Source: Paraspadella gotoi
Taxonomy: Eukaryota; Chaetognatha
Assembly (NCBI GenBank): GCA_051294375.1
Contig: CM119263.1
Location: forward strand, 24,656,688 to 24,720,687
DNA length: 64,000 nt
Reading direction: 5' to 3'
Positions 15,201-25,709 of this stretch are shown here, in pieces; within the stretch, counting starts at the first letter, position 1, and every line of letters begins with the position of its first letter. The notes under the pieces were generated by a model. It did not search any database, was not told where the DNA came from, and saw nothing but the letters and a program-made list of their open reading frames with translations. The position numbers and the translations under genes were made by a program.

Positions 15201-18200
15201 AAGAAAAAAGTCACTGGCTTCTTTTTCTATAGCGGCTTCCTATAATAACGTAATTTGTTAAATGAGTTGAAAAACTTTTTATCTTTTCGATAGCGTGATA
15301 TTCGTCTGCCGCACGAAAGCTTGGAAGATCAAATTGGTCGGATAGTGGGACAAGTCGCGCCGTCCATGCTGTTGACGGGCATATCTGAATCTGTCGCCTT
15401 TTTTCTCGGCGCAATTACCGACATGCCAGCCGTTAAGATTTTCTCGCTTTATGCCGCCATGGCCGTGCTCATTGACTTCTTGTTGCAGGTCGACTACATA
15501 AAACATCTACAACTTAGTGTCAATTCAGAACTCACATTTTATTCCTTCCAGATTACTGCTTTCGTGGCTTTGCTCACTCTAGATGCCGCAAGACAAGAGA
15601 ACAACCAATTGGATGCTTGCTGCTGTTTCCGTATCAGTCCATCCATGCAGAAACCTGTGGGCCAGGAGAGTCTGTTATATCGTTTCTTTAAGTCCATTTA
15701 TGCGCCTTGGGTAACTTTTGAGCACCTTTTTAGATGCCATTTTTTTCGAATACGATGTATTATTTTGATGATTCTTTCCAAAGGTTTTGTCCGAATGGAT
15801 TCGCCCTTGCGTGATGACTATCTTTGTGGGTTGGATGTGCGCGTCGGTGGCCATGTCAACGTGGGTGACCATTGGATTAGACCAGCAGCTCTCGATGCCC
15901 CACGATTCTTATGTGATCGACTACTTCGACGCACTGTCGAAGGTTCACGTTGGTGCGCCGGTATATTTTGTCGTCAAGGATGGGATCGACTATACCAAGA
16001 CCGAAAATCAAAACATTTTTTGCGGCGGGAACGGCTGTCCCGAAAATTCTCTCATGGGTACGATTGTCCTTTTATTTTTTATAAGTTGTCTTGACTTTTA
16101 TTTATTTATTTAATTTTTTTTTTAGGCAAAATTTATTCGTACAGCAAACAGGCGAACGCAACTACGATAGCGACGTCGGCCTCGTCGTGGTTGGACGATT
16201 ATTTTGACTGGGCCTCCCCCAGTGTAAGTACCCTAGTTTCCGTTCTTCTCGTCTAAGACACTAAACTACGCGACTTCTTTTGCAGCTTGGAGGGACCCCT
16301 TGCTGTCGATATGAGACTCAGCATCCCACGAATTTCTGCCCTGCGATTGAGAGATCCAAAGATTGTACCCCTTGCAACGTGAAGCAAGACGATCTTGGGC
16401 GACCCTTGGAGACGGAAGAGTTTAAAAAGTTTCTACCTTTCTTTCTCAAAGTTAGCAGAGACTCTAGAAACCGAATGTTATTTAAAAATTTTCCACCCCC
16501 TCATTGTCTGTTTTTTTTTTTCCTTCAGGACAATCCCAACGATCAATGTCCCAAAGGCGGGCACGCCGCTTACGGCGCCGCAGTCGAGTTCAAAGATCAA
16601 AACAAAACCCAAATCGGCGCCACTTATTTCATGGCCTATCATACAGGTTGGGTTGGATATAAAATACTCTTAGTCTTTTATATAGTAAGTACAAAAATAT
16701 TGGTACTAATTGATCGTGTTGTTTGAAAATTTTAAGCCTCTCAAAAGTCGGCCGGATTTATCAAGAGTTTAGAGTGGGGTAGAAAAATCTCCAACGAAAT
16801 AAACAAAGAATGGAATCAGACGGGGGTCGAGGTTTTCGCTTACAGGTAAGAGTAATTTTCATTTTTTTTACCTTAAAACGGACTTCGAATCGGAATTCGA
16901 ATCGAGGAAAATATGAAATTGTAAGCAATTGAGAGTTTTTTTCCTCATTTTTAATCTTCATACTTTTTGTTTTCTTTAACCCCCTTTTACCTTTGGTTTT
17001 ATCCTCGACTCTTGAAAGTATTTTCTACGTTTTTTACGAACAATACTTGACGATTGTTTCCGCTGCGGCGCTGAATCTGGGCCTCTGCGTCGTTGCCATC
17101 TACGTCATTTCTTTTGTCCTGTTGGGCTTCGACTTTTATGCGGCCTTTCTCATCGTCCTCACCATCCTCTTCATCATCATCGACATGTTTGGCCTCATGT
17201 ATCTATGGGATATCCCCCTTAATGCGGTGAGTTTTCCCACGGAAAAAGTTACTACTTATACAATATACATACTTATAAAACAAATTTAGCTTGTGGAGTT
17301 ACCACTGTTATTGCTAATTTTTTAAAAAATATATTTTATAATCAATCATTTTTTTCGGTTTATTTATTTTCGAAGTTTCAACTCTTGATAGTAGTTGTAT
17401 TACAATTATTGCCAATCAACATTCAAAAAAGTGTAATTGGTTCTTCTAAAATTATCCGCTTCTTGCTGTGCCAAGCCTTTTTCGGCGCATTCCAATCCTA
17501 TTTATTCCATTCGATCTGAAAGGCTGAGCGGTAAAACTTCGCTTTGATTCTTGTGTATCAGAGCGAAACTGAAAACGGAATTAGGATTCGTTTTAAATAT
17601 ATCCTTAATGCACATTTTCATCAGGGCCTTGACCTGTAAAATATGCTGTTGAGGTGGTAATTGAATTAAAACTTTGAATGATGTGGAATGGACTTAAAAA
17701 AATAGTTATTAAATATTATGAAGAATTACGTACTGTTTTTTTTTTTAGTTTTTAAAGGGATTCATTACCGTAAAAACCTTTTGGTACTAAGACGTAAATT
17801 TTTTTTGTGCGATATAATTTCATTACTTTTGAAACCGGATGTTTTAATGTCACTTATCGTCTGACTTAAGTCTACATTTTTTTTATTTTTGTTACTTTTT
17901 TCAAACTTGAGAAGCTCTTCGTTCTTTTTCTGTTATTAATATTTTTTTATTATTATTATTACTTTTTTTGGCTTTGCACCATTGTCTTGTGGTAATCAAT
18001 ATCTTAATGATTTTTTATACGAAGTTTAATTTTTGTAAGTGAAAGCTAAAGATTGTTTGTGTCATATTGTTGTGGCAACGTAACTATTTCCAATTCTAAC
18101 TTTCCCAGGTTTCTGTGGTCAATCTCGTGATGACGGTGGGGATCGGAGTCGAGTTTTGCTCCCACGTGGTTCGTGCGTTCACACTTAGTACTGAAAAGAC

Positions 18201-20434
18201 TCGCGTCGACCGCGCGCTTGATTGCCTAATTCACATGGGATCCTCCGTCTTTTCGGGTATCGTCAAAATTCTTATATTTTGTACTAGGTCGCCCAAAATT
18301 ATTTTCTTAATTAAAACGTCCGACTGAAGCTCGCACGTTTAAGGCTTCCTCGGGTTATATTTTTAGCCGGATCTGCTTACAGCAGATTCGACTCTATAAT
18401 TTACTTTGTCGGTCCGTCGGTCCGCCCCCCAATCTTGTCGGTAAGTCACCTAAATCATAACAAAAAAAACTATAAAATATAAATATTGATAGTAAATTAT
18501 ATTATATAAAAAAGATTGCAAGATTAACCATAACTTATCATCTGATTAGCTGTTCACCGACTAATGACCGTGGGCAGATTCGGCATATTTGCTCAAACTT
18601 ATTTTGAAATTAAATCGGCTTATTATTAACCTTTTTATGTAGGCATTACACTGACCAAGTTTGGAGGCATAATCGTGTTATACTTCGCCAAATCGCAGAT
18701 CTTTCAGATCTTTTACTTTCGGATGTACGTCGGCATTGTCATTTTCGGAGCTCTTCATGGCTTGGTTTTCCTTCCCGTCTTGTTAAGTTATATCGGTAAG
18801 TGTATTTGACTCAAACCACCGCTGAAGATTTTTCTCAGTTCTAACCCCCTGTCTCTAAGCCGTTTTTCCTTTCTTAAAAATTTCGTTTATTTTAACTATT
18901 TCTATCAGTCAAAAAGAATGAAAGCCATAACTCATCTCAGTCCTCGACACGTTTTTCCTCATCTCTCGAACCCCTTAATTTTTTCCTTTCGGAACGAAGT
19001 GTTCCGAATACTCAACTTTTCGGGTCAATTCGTACAATGGGGTTAAACGTCCTTAGTTTAAGGGTTGCGGGGTTAACAGATGGGGATTGGGGAGTGATAA
19101 GAATCAGAAGTGAGTGAATGGGAAAATGTTCAGCTTTTTTCTTCTATACTCCGTATTGTTCCCTTATTTATAATTATTTTTGGGGTCTAGAAAGCGTCCT
19201 TTTTCCCTTGATCCTCAAGCCCCCTTTTACGATTCAATTTTTTTTTACTATTTTCGTTGGAACAAAACTTTTTCACTTTGTTTTCCCTTTAAAACCCCGT
19301 TGAATGGTGAATGTTACCAAATCTTTTACGGTCTGTTTGATCGTTAAATCCGTTCTGTTCGAGATTATTTAGTTATTTCGCTATCATGTTGCTAGTCTGG
19401 ATATTTCCTAACCAAAAAAAATGTTTTTCTCTCTCCCGACTCTAATAAAAGGGGGCCGCTGTCGAATTCTACCCTTTGAAACCTCGCCCACCAAATCTGT
19501 CATTGATTTTCCTAAATCCTTCTCGCGATTGCCTTTCGTTGAGGAGAGCATTCACGAATCCAGGCGCGACTCATCGCGCGCGTCAAAACTTGCGTGAAAT
19601 GTAGATACGTATTCTTTTCGTCCCTGCTAAAGATACCATTAAAGATTCACAATAACCAGCACAACTTACAAAGAAATGTGGGAAATCGGATGAGTTACTT
19701 AAGTTTGGATAACTTCATACTATACGTAGATTGCCGGAAAAATTTTACTAACAAAAAATTATTGGAACATTAACAGAATCTTATATCTTTCATCTTTATA
19801 AATATCAGGCATCAATTTAGGTTTCTTCGGTTGTCAAACCAAAGTATCTTGCCAAATTAAAAAAAATATAATAATCACTGAATTTTTTAAACCTTGTTGG
19901 CTATATTGAGTTTGTCATGTTGCTAACGTGACTACTGAATAGCATTACGTTTTCAAAATCTCGTATAGAAAAAGAAGCACGTATGTAAGAAAAAAGTGCC
20001 CTTTTGGTTTTGATACGAATGGGAGAAAGGACCGACTACGCAATACTAGTCTCGATGCGTGTTTTCTCTTTGTTAATGAACGCTTTGTGTAAATAAGGTG
20101 CTGCTAGCAGATCTGCAGCTTGAGGGGATTATAATGAGGGATCACGAAAAATAAGTAACAAAAGAGACTACAAATATGTTCATGAAAATTTCATAGGATT
20201 ACGTTCATTCATTAAATCATTCAAAATTTTATTTTGTTTTTATTATTATTATTATTAAATTCATTTACACTGTATTCATTTTATGTATTCATTTTTTTTT
20301 CAGGCCCTGCTGTTAACAAGGTGCGTGTGTTCGAGATGCAAAAAGGCCAAGAACTCACGAATTCCATGTGCTTATCGTCCAAAGCTGCCCAAAAACTGGG
20401 AGACGACAGCGAGCGTCACTTCAGAATCCTTTGA
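358..20434 (+). CDS. NPC1: Niemann-Pick C1 intracellular cholesterol transporter
   Basis: Lysosomal membrane protein that takes cholesterol from NPC2 and exports it. Exons read by eye, all phase-consistent: 358-531, 613-703, 1231-1410, 1487-1643, 1717-1880, 2013-2114, 2192-2324, 6814-6967, 9850-9970, 11136-11268, 12063-12201, 12274-12509, 12581-12787, 12953-13154, 13678-13860, 15294-15488, 15552-15710, 15784-16057, 16126-16223, 16286-16450, 16529-16646, 16737-16845, 17019-17226, 18109-18256, 18643-18795, 20304-20434. They give 1319 residues (human 1278). In order: a signal peptide and Cys-rich N-terminal domain (CSWYGSC, CPACL, PCSCQDC); a luminal loop ([15 protein letters not shown]); the sterol-sensing domain ([20 protein letters not shown], then VAPSM); a Cys-rich loop ([17 protein letters not shown]); and the C-terminal helices ([23 protein letters not shown]). 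The first Met is the least certain point; an upstream exon joining at 451 is possible. The C-terminus FRIL replaces the human LLNF lysosomal signal. Introns 7 and 8 are large and full of repeats. Confidence 0.95.
2430..2659. repeat. 19-bp minisatellite
   Basis: About twelve copies of TTTCATTTCTTTCAACTCG lie in NPC1 intron 7. Early units differ slightly (TTTG for TTTC). All three forward frames are open simply because the unit contains no stop, so the apparent [18 protein letters not shown] proteins are artefacts. Confidence 0.9.
2666..3147. repeat. 22-bp minisatellite
   Basis: About 22 copies of ATTGGTTATCATTGCATTAATA directly follow the 19-bp array in NPC1 intron 7. Units are nearly identical, with a few 1-2 base losses, and degrade toward the right end. 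A degenerate related array occurs at 36410-36560. Confidence 0.9.
3546..6222. mobile_element. Putative DNA element with ~170-bp diverged inverted ends
   Basis: The left end (about 3546-3725, beginning AGAGTTCCCCAGCCTC after a TA run) matches, in inverted orientation, the sequence ending near 6220 before another TA run. Shared inverted words include the CACTCGGTCCGGTTTCC-like stretch and the segment around AACCCAATCGAGCGTCAAAG. Inner words on the theme ACTTCCGGTTA also occur near both ends. No transposase is visible. A LINE-tail copy (5497-5702) lies inside. It occupies most of NPC1 intron 7. Confidence 0.55.
5497..5702 (-). mobile_element. LINE 3'-tail copy 1
   Basis: Nearly identical, in the same orientation, to 6475-6680, and inverted relative to the tail that follows the reverse-transcriptase remnant at 28981-29130. 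That orientation shows it is a 5'-truncated LINE insertion on the minus strand. The 49-codon ORF shared by copies 1 and 2 is incidental. Confidence 0.7.
6475..6680 (-). mobile_element. LINE 3'-tail copy 2
   Basis: A second, nearly identical copy of the 5497-5702 sequence, still in NPC1 intron 7 and just upstream of exon 8. The very low divergence between the copies points to recent insertion or local duplication. Confidence 0.7.
7574..9204. mobile_element. Family C element with long inverted ends
   Basis: The left end reads CTGCTTATTAGCAGATTCC, then GACTCTATAATTCACTTTG. The right end is the inverted form (CTGCTTACAGCAGATTCC in revcomp). Inverted similarity continues inward through a TTGTGTGTAGGTATGAAAG-type block near 7690 and 8990, so the arms exceed 200 bp. 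The interior holds a short minisatellite and no transposase ORF. Partial copies lie at 18366-18616 and 37389-37990. It fills most of NPC1 intron 8. Confidence 0.65.
7843..7978. repeat. 18-19-bp minisatellite inside family C
   Basis: Seven or so imperfect units on the theme TTGACCAAATTATGCAGG. The same array recurs at about 37845-37920 in another family C copy, so it belongs to the element. Confidence 0.75.
10310..10650. repeat. GC-richer block, possible SINE fragment
   Basis: This intronic stretch of NPC1 is clearly richer in GC than its surroundings. It contains TGGTCGCCTAGCAGTTAAG, which resembles a tRNA A-box, but no matching B-box is visible at the expected distance. No coding potential is convincing. 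The rest of the intron (9971-11135) shows nothing further. Confidence 0.25.
11303..12017. mobile_element. Family B TIR element, copy 1
   Basis: Starts with GCACATAAGTGGCGTCG and ends with CGACGATCCTTATGC, which form short imperfect terminal inverted repeats. Internal landmarks shared with 29587-30563 are GCGTTCCAAATTATAGATCG, GGCTCTGCAGGGGCTCTC and AACTCGTAAAATTAGGCATC. It fills nearly all of the 794-bp NPC1 intron 11269-12062. There is no coding capacity. Confidence 0.75.
13861..15293 (+). other. NPC1 intron 15, no recognisable feature
   Basis: A 1.4 kb AT-rich intron between the two sterol-sensing-domain exons. The phrase CTGAAGAGCTTGTCCTAT occurs twice (near 14030 and 14248), but I see no gene, structured repeat or RNA. 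Confidence 0.5.
17227..18108 (+). other. NPC1 intron 23, no recognisable feature
   Basis: An 880-bp T-rich intron between the exon ending in LNA and the one starting with VSVVN. I found no repeat family or RNA motif in it. Confidence 0.5.
18366..18616 (+). mobile_element. Family C partial copy
   Basis: Begins GGATCTGCTTACAGCAGATT, then the CTCTATAATTTACTTTGTCGG block. It ends with a segment like the interior of the 37389 copy (TTTGCTCAAACTT). It makes up most of the 386-bp NPC1 intron 18257-18642. Confidence 0.65.
18796..20303 (+). other. NPC1 last intron, no recognisable feature
   Basis: A 1.5 kb intron before the terminal NPC1 exon. Apart from T-rich tracts I see no repeat family, ORF or RNA motif that I can support. 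Confidence 0.5.
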
Positions 20435-20700
20435 CGGCTAGCCTTGAAAAAATGTGCCCACGAAATTTGTCCTAATTCTTGGAAATTCTTATTGATACTA
20501 TTTTTGTATCGTTTTCATTTATCATGAAGTTTTTATTTTTCTATGACGCTTGTTTGTCTCATTTAAGACTTTTATCCACGCGTGGCTTTTCTCCGATACT
20601 TTAATGAAGTATAATTGGGATATTCACTTTTTGAGAATCTTAATCGCTTTAATGTGAAAGTTAAATTGTGTTTTTGATCAGGTGATCAGTATGCAAAAAA

Positions 20701-20710
20701 AATAAATAAA
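20701..20710 (+). promoter_or_regulatory. Polyadenylation signals of NPC1
   Basis: Two overlapping AATAAA hexamers lie about 270 bases after the NPC1 stop codon and are followed by another ATAAAA-like run. This is the first good signal downstream and the likely 3' end of the transcript. Confidence 0.6.
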
Positions 20711-20719
20711 TGAATAAAA

Positions 20720-21609
20720 GAAGCTGCCATAGTGAAAAATTATTTTATCGAATTTAACTTTAAGATCCAAATGTGGGTTATGAGACCTATCTCTCTTTTG
20801 TTCATTGAAGTCAGAAAGTTATTTATATAAAATTCTTTATCTTGGATTCTTTTTAGTTAGTGATTCAGTTTGACTACTGTATATGTACATTCATTTTTTT
20901 TTAATATGCAAATCAACGTTATAGGTCTATTCGATTCTACCTATGGGATTTACAATTGCAAAGCTAGAAATATTATATTTTGATATATTTACTTTATTAT
21001 TATCTCTAAAGCAGTCCGTTCCATTATTTATCAACTAAAAAATAACATTAAGTATTTACTAAACGTGCTAATTATTTTATTTAACCAATAACATATCTTC
21101 CGCATATTGTTCGATACATGCTTTTCTTGTCTCTTCTCCCCATCTTCACTAATTTTAATTTAGCTTGCCTTGATCTTCTGATAAAAGGAAAAGCCTCCTC
21201 ATTTTATTTGGGTTTTTTCCGTTTTCTCCGGCTGCGTTTCATCGGCAATTTGAACTGGTAATAAGAGGCGAATCTCTTCTCGGCGTTAGTCTTTAGTTTT
21301 TCTGGTCCATCTCATTGTCTGGCTCGCCGTCACATGCTGCTCCCGTGCGTTCGGCTCCTCTCGTCACTGGAGAGACCTGAAGAGGTCGGAGTCATCGCAC
21401 TACCTCACTTTAGTAAAGAAAACGTGATCTTCACGATATAAGACTAATTTCTACTAATTTCGCTTCATGGTACAAGTTCAATTGTCTCGAGAAGTAGTTG
21501 TAATTTGGATAAAAAAGTTTCTTTCGAGGGAATTTAAAATGGCACTTTTTTATCTTTTAGGTCTTTTTTTCCCCCGTTTTTATACTGGAAAACTTTTTAA
21601 TCAATAGCA
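20720..21609. other. Intergenic region upstream of BTF3
   Basis: A space of about 0.9 kb between NPC1 and BTF3. It has a pyrimidine-rich patch near 21120-21370 that could belong to the BTF3 promoter or 5' UTR. I see no coding region or structured element. Confidence 0.4.
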
Positions 21610-24334
21610 ATGAATTCCGACCGCGCGGCGAAACTGAAGCAGATGAGCGAGGATGTTAGAATCGGTGGCAAAGGTGAGCACCAATCATTCGGGTTCTCAT
21701 GAATTAAAAATATTTCATATTACCTTTCTGCGAATTGGTTTGAAAATTGTTTAGGGTACCTTACATAAGATTATGTTGTCCTACAGGGTCTGCCCGAAGA
21801 AAGAGAAAAGTGGTTCACCGAACGGCCGCCTCCGACGATAAGAAGCTTCAAGCTTCACTCAAAAAGTTAATGATGAATAATATTCCAGGTTATGTCTCGT
21901 TTGTCATCAATGTTAGAGTAAACGTGAGGTGAGCAAAGGTTAAATTAAATTTTCCTCTCAATTCGTAGGAATCGAGGAGGTGAATATGATCAGAGATGAC
22001 GGTCACGTGATTCATTTTAACAACCCCAAAGTACAGGTCCGTTTTCTTATTTTTAGTATTTTAATTTTTCGCTTGCGCGATACATTAGATACTTCTTACT
22101 TAGCCCCCATTTGGGTAACTTTACTATTCGACGTCCGCCACCGGTCGGTGCTTTGTTAATCCATTTAATTTTGTTTTCGCTCTAGCGTTGACTCAGTTTG
22201 CGCAATAATATACATTTTTTTTTGTTCAGTAATACAAATTATATACTTTTATAATAAATAATAATTGTTTTAAATTTATTTTAATTGCTATTTTTATGTT
22301 AGAGGTAGAAAATAAATTGTTTACGTCGGAGTTTTATAAAGAAACGTAAATTTCGGGCATGTTTCGGCTTCAATGTAGGCTTCAAAAACGAATTGATTTG
22401 TGAAACAAATATTTTTTCAGACTCTCTCTTTCTTCAAACTTCGTCTGTAAAAATATTGGTTTCACAAATCAATTCGTTTTTGCGCTGATGAAGGTTTACA
22501 TTGAAGCTGAAACATGTCCGAAATTTATGTTTCTTAATAAAACTCCTTGTACGTAAACAAATAAGGAAAAAAAGGGAAAAAATAATATTTTTATGTTGTA
22601 AACGGTTAGCAATTGGGTTAAGGTTGGTTAGGGATTAGGGGTGGTTAGGGATTTGTAATAAAAAGTTTTTCTACCAATGTTTTTTTTATTTTTGCGTAGC
22701 GTGATTTCTATACGTCGCTCATAGGAAGCAGGGAAAAAAATTAAAAATTAAAAATTAATCGACCGAAAAATCCCGGTCGGCGAATGTAAAAATAAGCCAT
22801 TCGTTTTATTGAATCAGGCATCATTGGCGGCCAATACCTTTGCAATCACCGGGCACGCTGAAACTAAGCTCGTCACTGAAATTCTTCCTCAAATCATCAA
22901 CCAACTCGGACCCGATTCTCTACGTCATCTTTACCAGGGTGGCCGGAAAGACGCAGGAGACTTGAACGGACATCCGGGTGGTTAGTTGTCGTACTTTTCA
23001 GATAAAGCGATCCTACAAATAATAATCAGCTTTGAAAATGATTTCAGGAAATATAACGAGTCTCTAATTTAAAGCAAATCAGTGTTACACGGTAACTTAA
23101 CGTGTTTAAACATATACTCCTTTGTCCCCCTAATGGCTCTTATCAAAATTAAGAGGTTCCGCCGGATATTGACACTTTCTATTAAATTGGTACAACCAAT
23201 ATAAAAATTATCCATTCATTTAATAAATATATTTTAGTTTACGATTTTTCACTTTAGACCCGATCGTTGAAGACGACGAAGACGTTCCTGAACTCGTCGA
23301 GAATTTCGACGCCCCCTCAAAGAACGAAAGTAAAGTCGGTGATGGTGAGAGATTCTAAATATTTTTCGCACATTTAATTTAGATAAAACAAAGTATATAT
23401 GTGTTAGAAACAACGATTTATTTGTATATATTCGGACATGTTTCGACTCTAGTTCGAGCCTTCATCAGCGCTTTGAAGGCTCGAACTAGTCGAAACATAT
23501 CCGAATATGTACAAATAAATCGTTGTTTGTAACAAATATAAAAAAATTTCTCTCTAAATTCCAAATCACAAAAAAACAAATGAATACATCATCGCACATT
23601 TAAATATTATATAATTGCTATTGAATGATCTTAGGGGTCTTGCCTGAATATGACGGGTAAATATATTCTAAATATTTTGTACGATTTACCTATTAAATTT
23701 TGACAGACTAGGGTGTATCCGTTTCTTTAATTTTTCAAGTGAATATGTATTGGGGTCAATTTTGATCCCCATATCAGATGATATGCCACCTCTGGTCGAA
23801 GCCCCTATTGCTTCGGGTGAACCGCCCCTACAATCAGCACCATCTATCCCTAATGCCCCCACCGCCGAGACGGAGGAATCGCCTTCCAAAGGGTCTTCTT
23901 CCAAGGGCGGTGAGTGTAATATACAGGGAGGTTCAGCTCTTTTGGGACTAACTTAATAAAATCGTTTGGACGGGTAAATAAAAAAAAAATTGAATGAAAA
24001 TTAGTAAAAATTAGTAAAATTAGCCCTTTCGGAATGCTATTATTTCTGTCACAAAAATCGCTGTCAGAATATCGAGATGATGAGTGTAGTGTAGAGATGA
24101 GGCGTGGAACATTCCGCTTCTGTATCCTACTTTTTCGTCAATCATAAACAGTTTTTTTGCTGTAAGCACTTTAAATTATTCCCATAAGAGCTGGACCTCC
24201 CTGTAAAGGAGCTCGAGCGGATTAAAAATGAAAGTAACTTGACTTCAACAATACCAACTTCAGGAGCAGTCAAGGATTCTACCGATACCGGTGATGACGC
24301 CGATGATGATACAGAGGACGATAAACCCGAGTAA
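21610..24334 (+). CDS. BTF3: BTF3, nascent-polypeptide-associated complex beta subunit
   Basis: Ribosome-associated chaperone subunit that pairs with alpha-NAC to shield nascent chains and prevent mistargeting to the ER. Exons: 21610-21673, 21787-21888, 21969-22036, 22818-22980, 23258-23344, 23778-23909, 24264-24334, all in phase, giving 228 residues. Visible are the ribosome-binding basic motif [11 protein letters not shown], then [12 protein letters not shown], the NAC domain ([30 protein letters not shown]) and the acidic [12 protein letters not shown] segment. Typical animal BTF3 has about 160 residues; here the C-terminal tail is about 65 residues longer, Ser/Pro-rich, then ends in Asp/Glu. 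The last exon may instead start at 24189: both acceptors are in frame, and the longer form adds 25 residues including [14 protein letters not shown]. Confidence 0.93.
22317..22560. repeat. Inverted repeat with hammerhead-like arm (IR1)
   Basis: Two arms of about 100 bp in BTF3 intron 3 are reverse complements of each other, sharing words such as TTCACAAATCAATTCGTTTT and the ends TTGTTTACGT/ACGTAAACAA. Only the right arm holds a full hammerhead core; the left arm lacks the CTGATGA box. Confidence 0.75.
22485..22518 (+). ncRNA. Hammerhead-ribozyme-like motif
   Basis: CTGATGA is followed by a short imperfect stem II, then GAAACATGTC. This is the most degraded of the six copies: the AGGTT/AAGCT stem II has a mismatch, so activity is doubtful. 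Confidence 0.5.
23181..23230 (+). mobile_element. LINE tail fragment
   Basis: ATTAAATTGGTACAACCAAT and the sequence after it match the start of the LINE tail at 28981. Only about 50 bases remain, just upstream of BTF3 exon 5. Confidence 0.6.
23411..23525. repeat. Inverted repeat with hammerhead-like arm (IR2)
   Basis: A compact palindrome in a BTF3 intron, ending CAACGATTTATTTGTA / TACAAATAAATCGTTG. The left arm contains, on the minus strand, a complete hammerhead core. In the right arm the CTGATGA box is missing. Confidence 0.8.
23435..23468 (-). ncRNA. Hammerhead-ribozyme-like motif
   Basis: On the minus strand: CTGATGA, stem II GGCTC/GAGTC (five pairs, one G-U), GAAA, then CATGTC with a two-pair stem III. 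It has the same downstream words (ATAAATCGTTG) as the other copies. Confidence 0.6.
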
Positions 24335-24457
24335 TACTAGAACAAATTTACAATGTACATCGAATTACATTGAAGAAAAAACTTTCATCTTTTCATTGTT
24401 TTGCCCTTTCTAGATTGTTGACAGTGTTTTCTTGCTTGTTGTGCTCTTTTTACTTAA

Positions 24458-24463
24458 AATAAA
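24458..24463 (+). promoter_or_regulatory. Polyadenylation signal of BTF3
   Basis: AATAAA lies about 125 bases after the BTF3 stop codon and is followed by T-rich sequence. Confidence 0.65.
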
Positions 24464-24700
24464 TGATCCAGGTATTTCTTTTTTTATTAATTAAAATAGG
24501 ATGCTTGTTTATTATTAACAACAGTAAGTTTCATTTTATTTTATTACGTGCTTTGGTTTTTTTGTTTTGTTTTTTTGTTTTGTTTTTATTTAAGCCACAG
24601 CCAATGCATTATTTATATAAACTAGTTATTTCAAATTATCTAGTTTGCCATAAGGATAACTTATTAATACAGTAAGTCGAACAAGTTTCAAGCATGAGGC

Positions 24701-25107
24701 TTAGTTATCTAGACAAAACCTTGCTCCGATGCTAAAAGATTCTAATGTAGAGGTGATACCGCCAGCAATTCTCTTGTTCAAGCGTAAATAATCTCGGCCC
24801 TTGATTGACTCAACTGAGCGTGAGCTTGAAAATTTTGTGTTGTCAGGAGCGCCAATACGAATTGTTGACGGGGTTACAAATAGTACCGCCACTACATTAA
24901 ATTTATTTTTGCCTCAATGTCGTCGTCCTCAATGGAGAGCAAGGTTGCGGAGTTCGGTAAAAAAAGTTTCGCTAACTCCCTTGTCTCTCCATCGCAAAGA
25001 ATAAAAACTTTTCCACCACAATGTTTCAATTGCTGGCGATGACTCAGAGATGCATTTGAATCGGTTGAATTTGGAACGCCCTGCTCAATATCGAAAAACG
25101 TCCTCAA
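24701..25107 (-). pseudogene. Degenerate coding fragment, unidentified
   Basis: Two adjoining minus-strand reading frames (25107-24892, then 24892-24701 after a frame change) both look protein-like, for example GGKVFILCDGETRELAKLF and RIGAPDNTKFSSSRSVES. The frame change suggests a decayed gene or retroelement piece. I do not recognise the family. The surrounding intergenic DNA (24335-25709) shows nothing else. Confidence 0.3.
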
Positions 25108-25709
25108 GTGAATAAGAATGTGACACAGGCGAAGATCTGTACGTAAAAAAATAGCACAATTTAATTTCTGGCTCGACTTCTATAGTTAACATCGTTCATT
25201 AACATCATTATTACATACGACCGATATTACTCCATACCTTTAAGAAAACATTTCGAAATAAAAACGAGGACGACTTTGGAGGTCAAGTAAAGTAGCTCGA
25301 GATCGTCCAAGGTCAAGATTTCGGTGGGAAAGTCGAGGGGGACTATAAGACCCGAAGTAGAAGTAACTTCAACGACGCCAGCCGCCATCGACGATCGTCG
25401 GCATCTTAATTTAAAGTAATTTTCTATGGTAATATAAACTTTGTAAAGTTTATCTTGAATATATCGCTCACCGGTTCGACGCGTTACTGGTCATTAATCT
25501 TCGAATGGTTTTTGAGTCTTCCAATGCACATATTGCGAAAAATGGTCGGACGACGCTAACGTTGTCTATCGAACGTCGACTCTCGAAAATTTCCCGCCGT
25601 CGTCTACAATCTTCAAAGACTAAATGACACAAGAATTATAACATTAAGAAGTCAGAATAAATCTGTTCAGTGCCCAAGTCATATACATGTATAATTGTAT
25701 ATGCTCATA

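Noticed and set aside
23635-23660. Small BTF3 exon after TTAG at 23634
   Set aside because: It can only end in a stop at once or put the next exon out of frame, while the direct join 23344-23778 is in phase.
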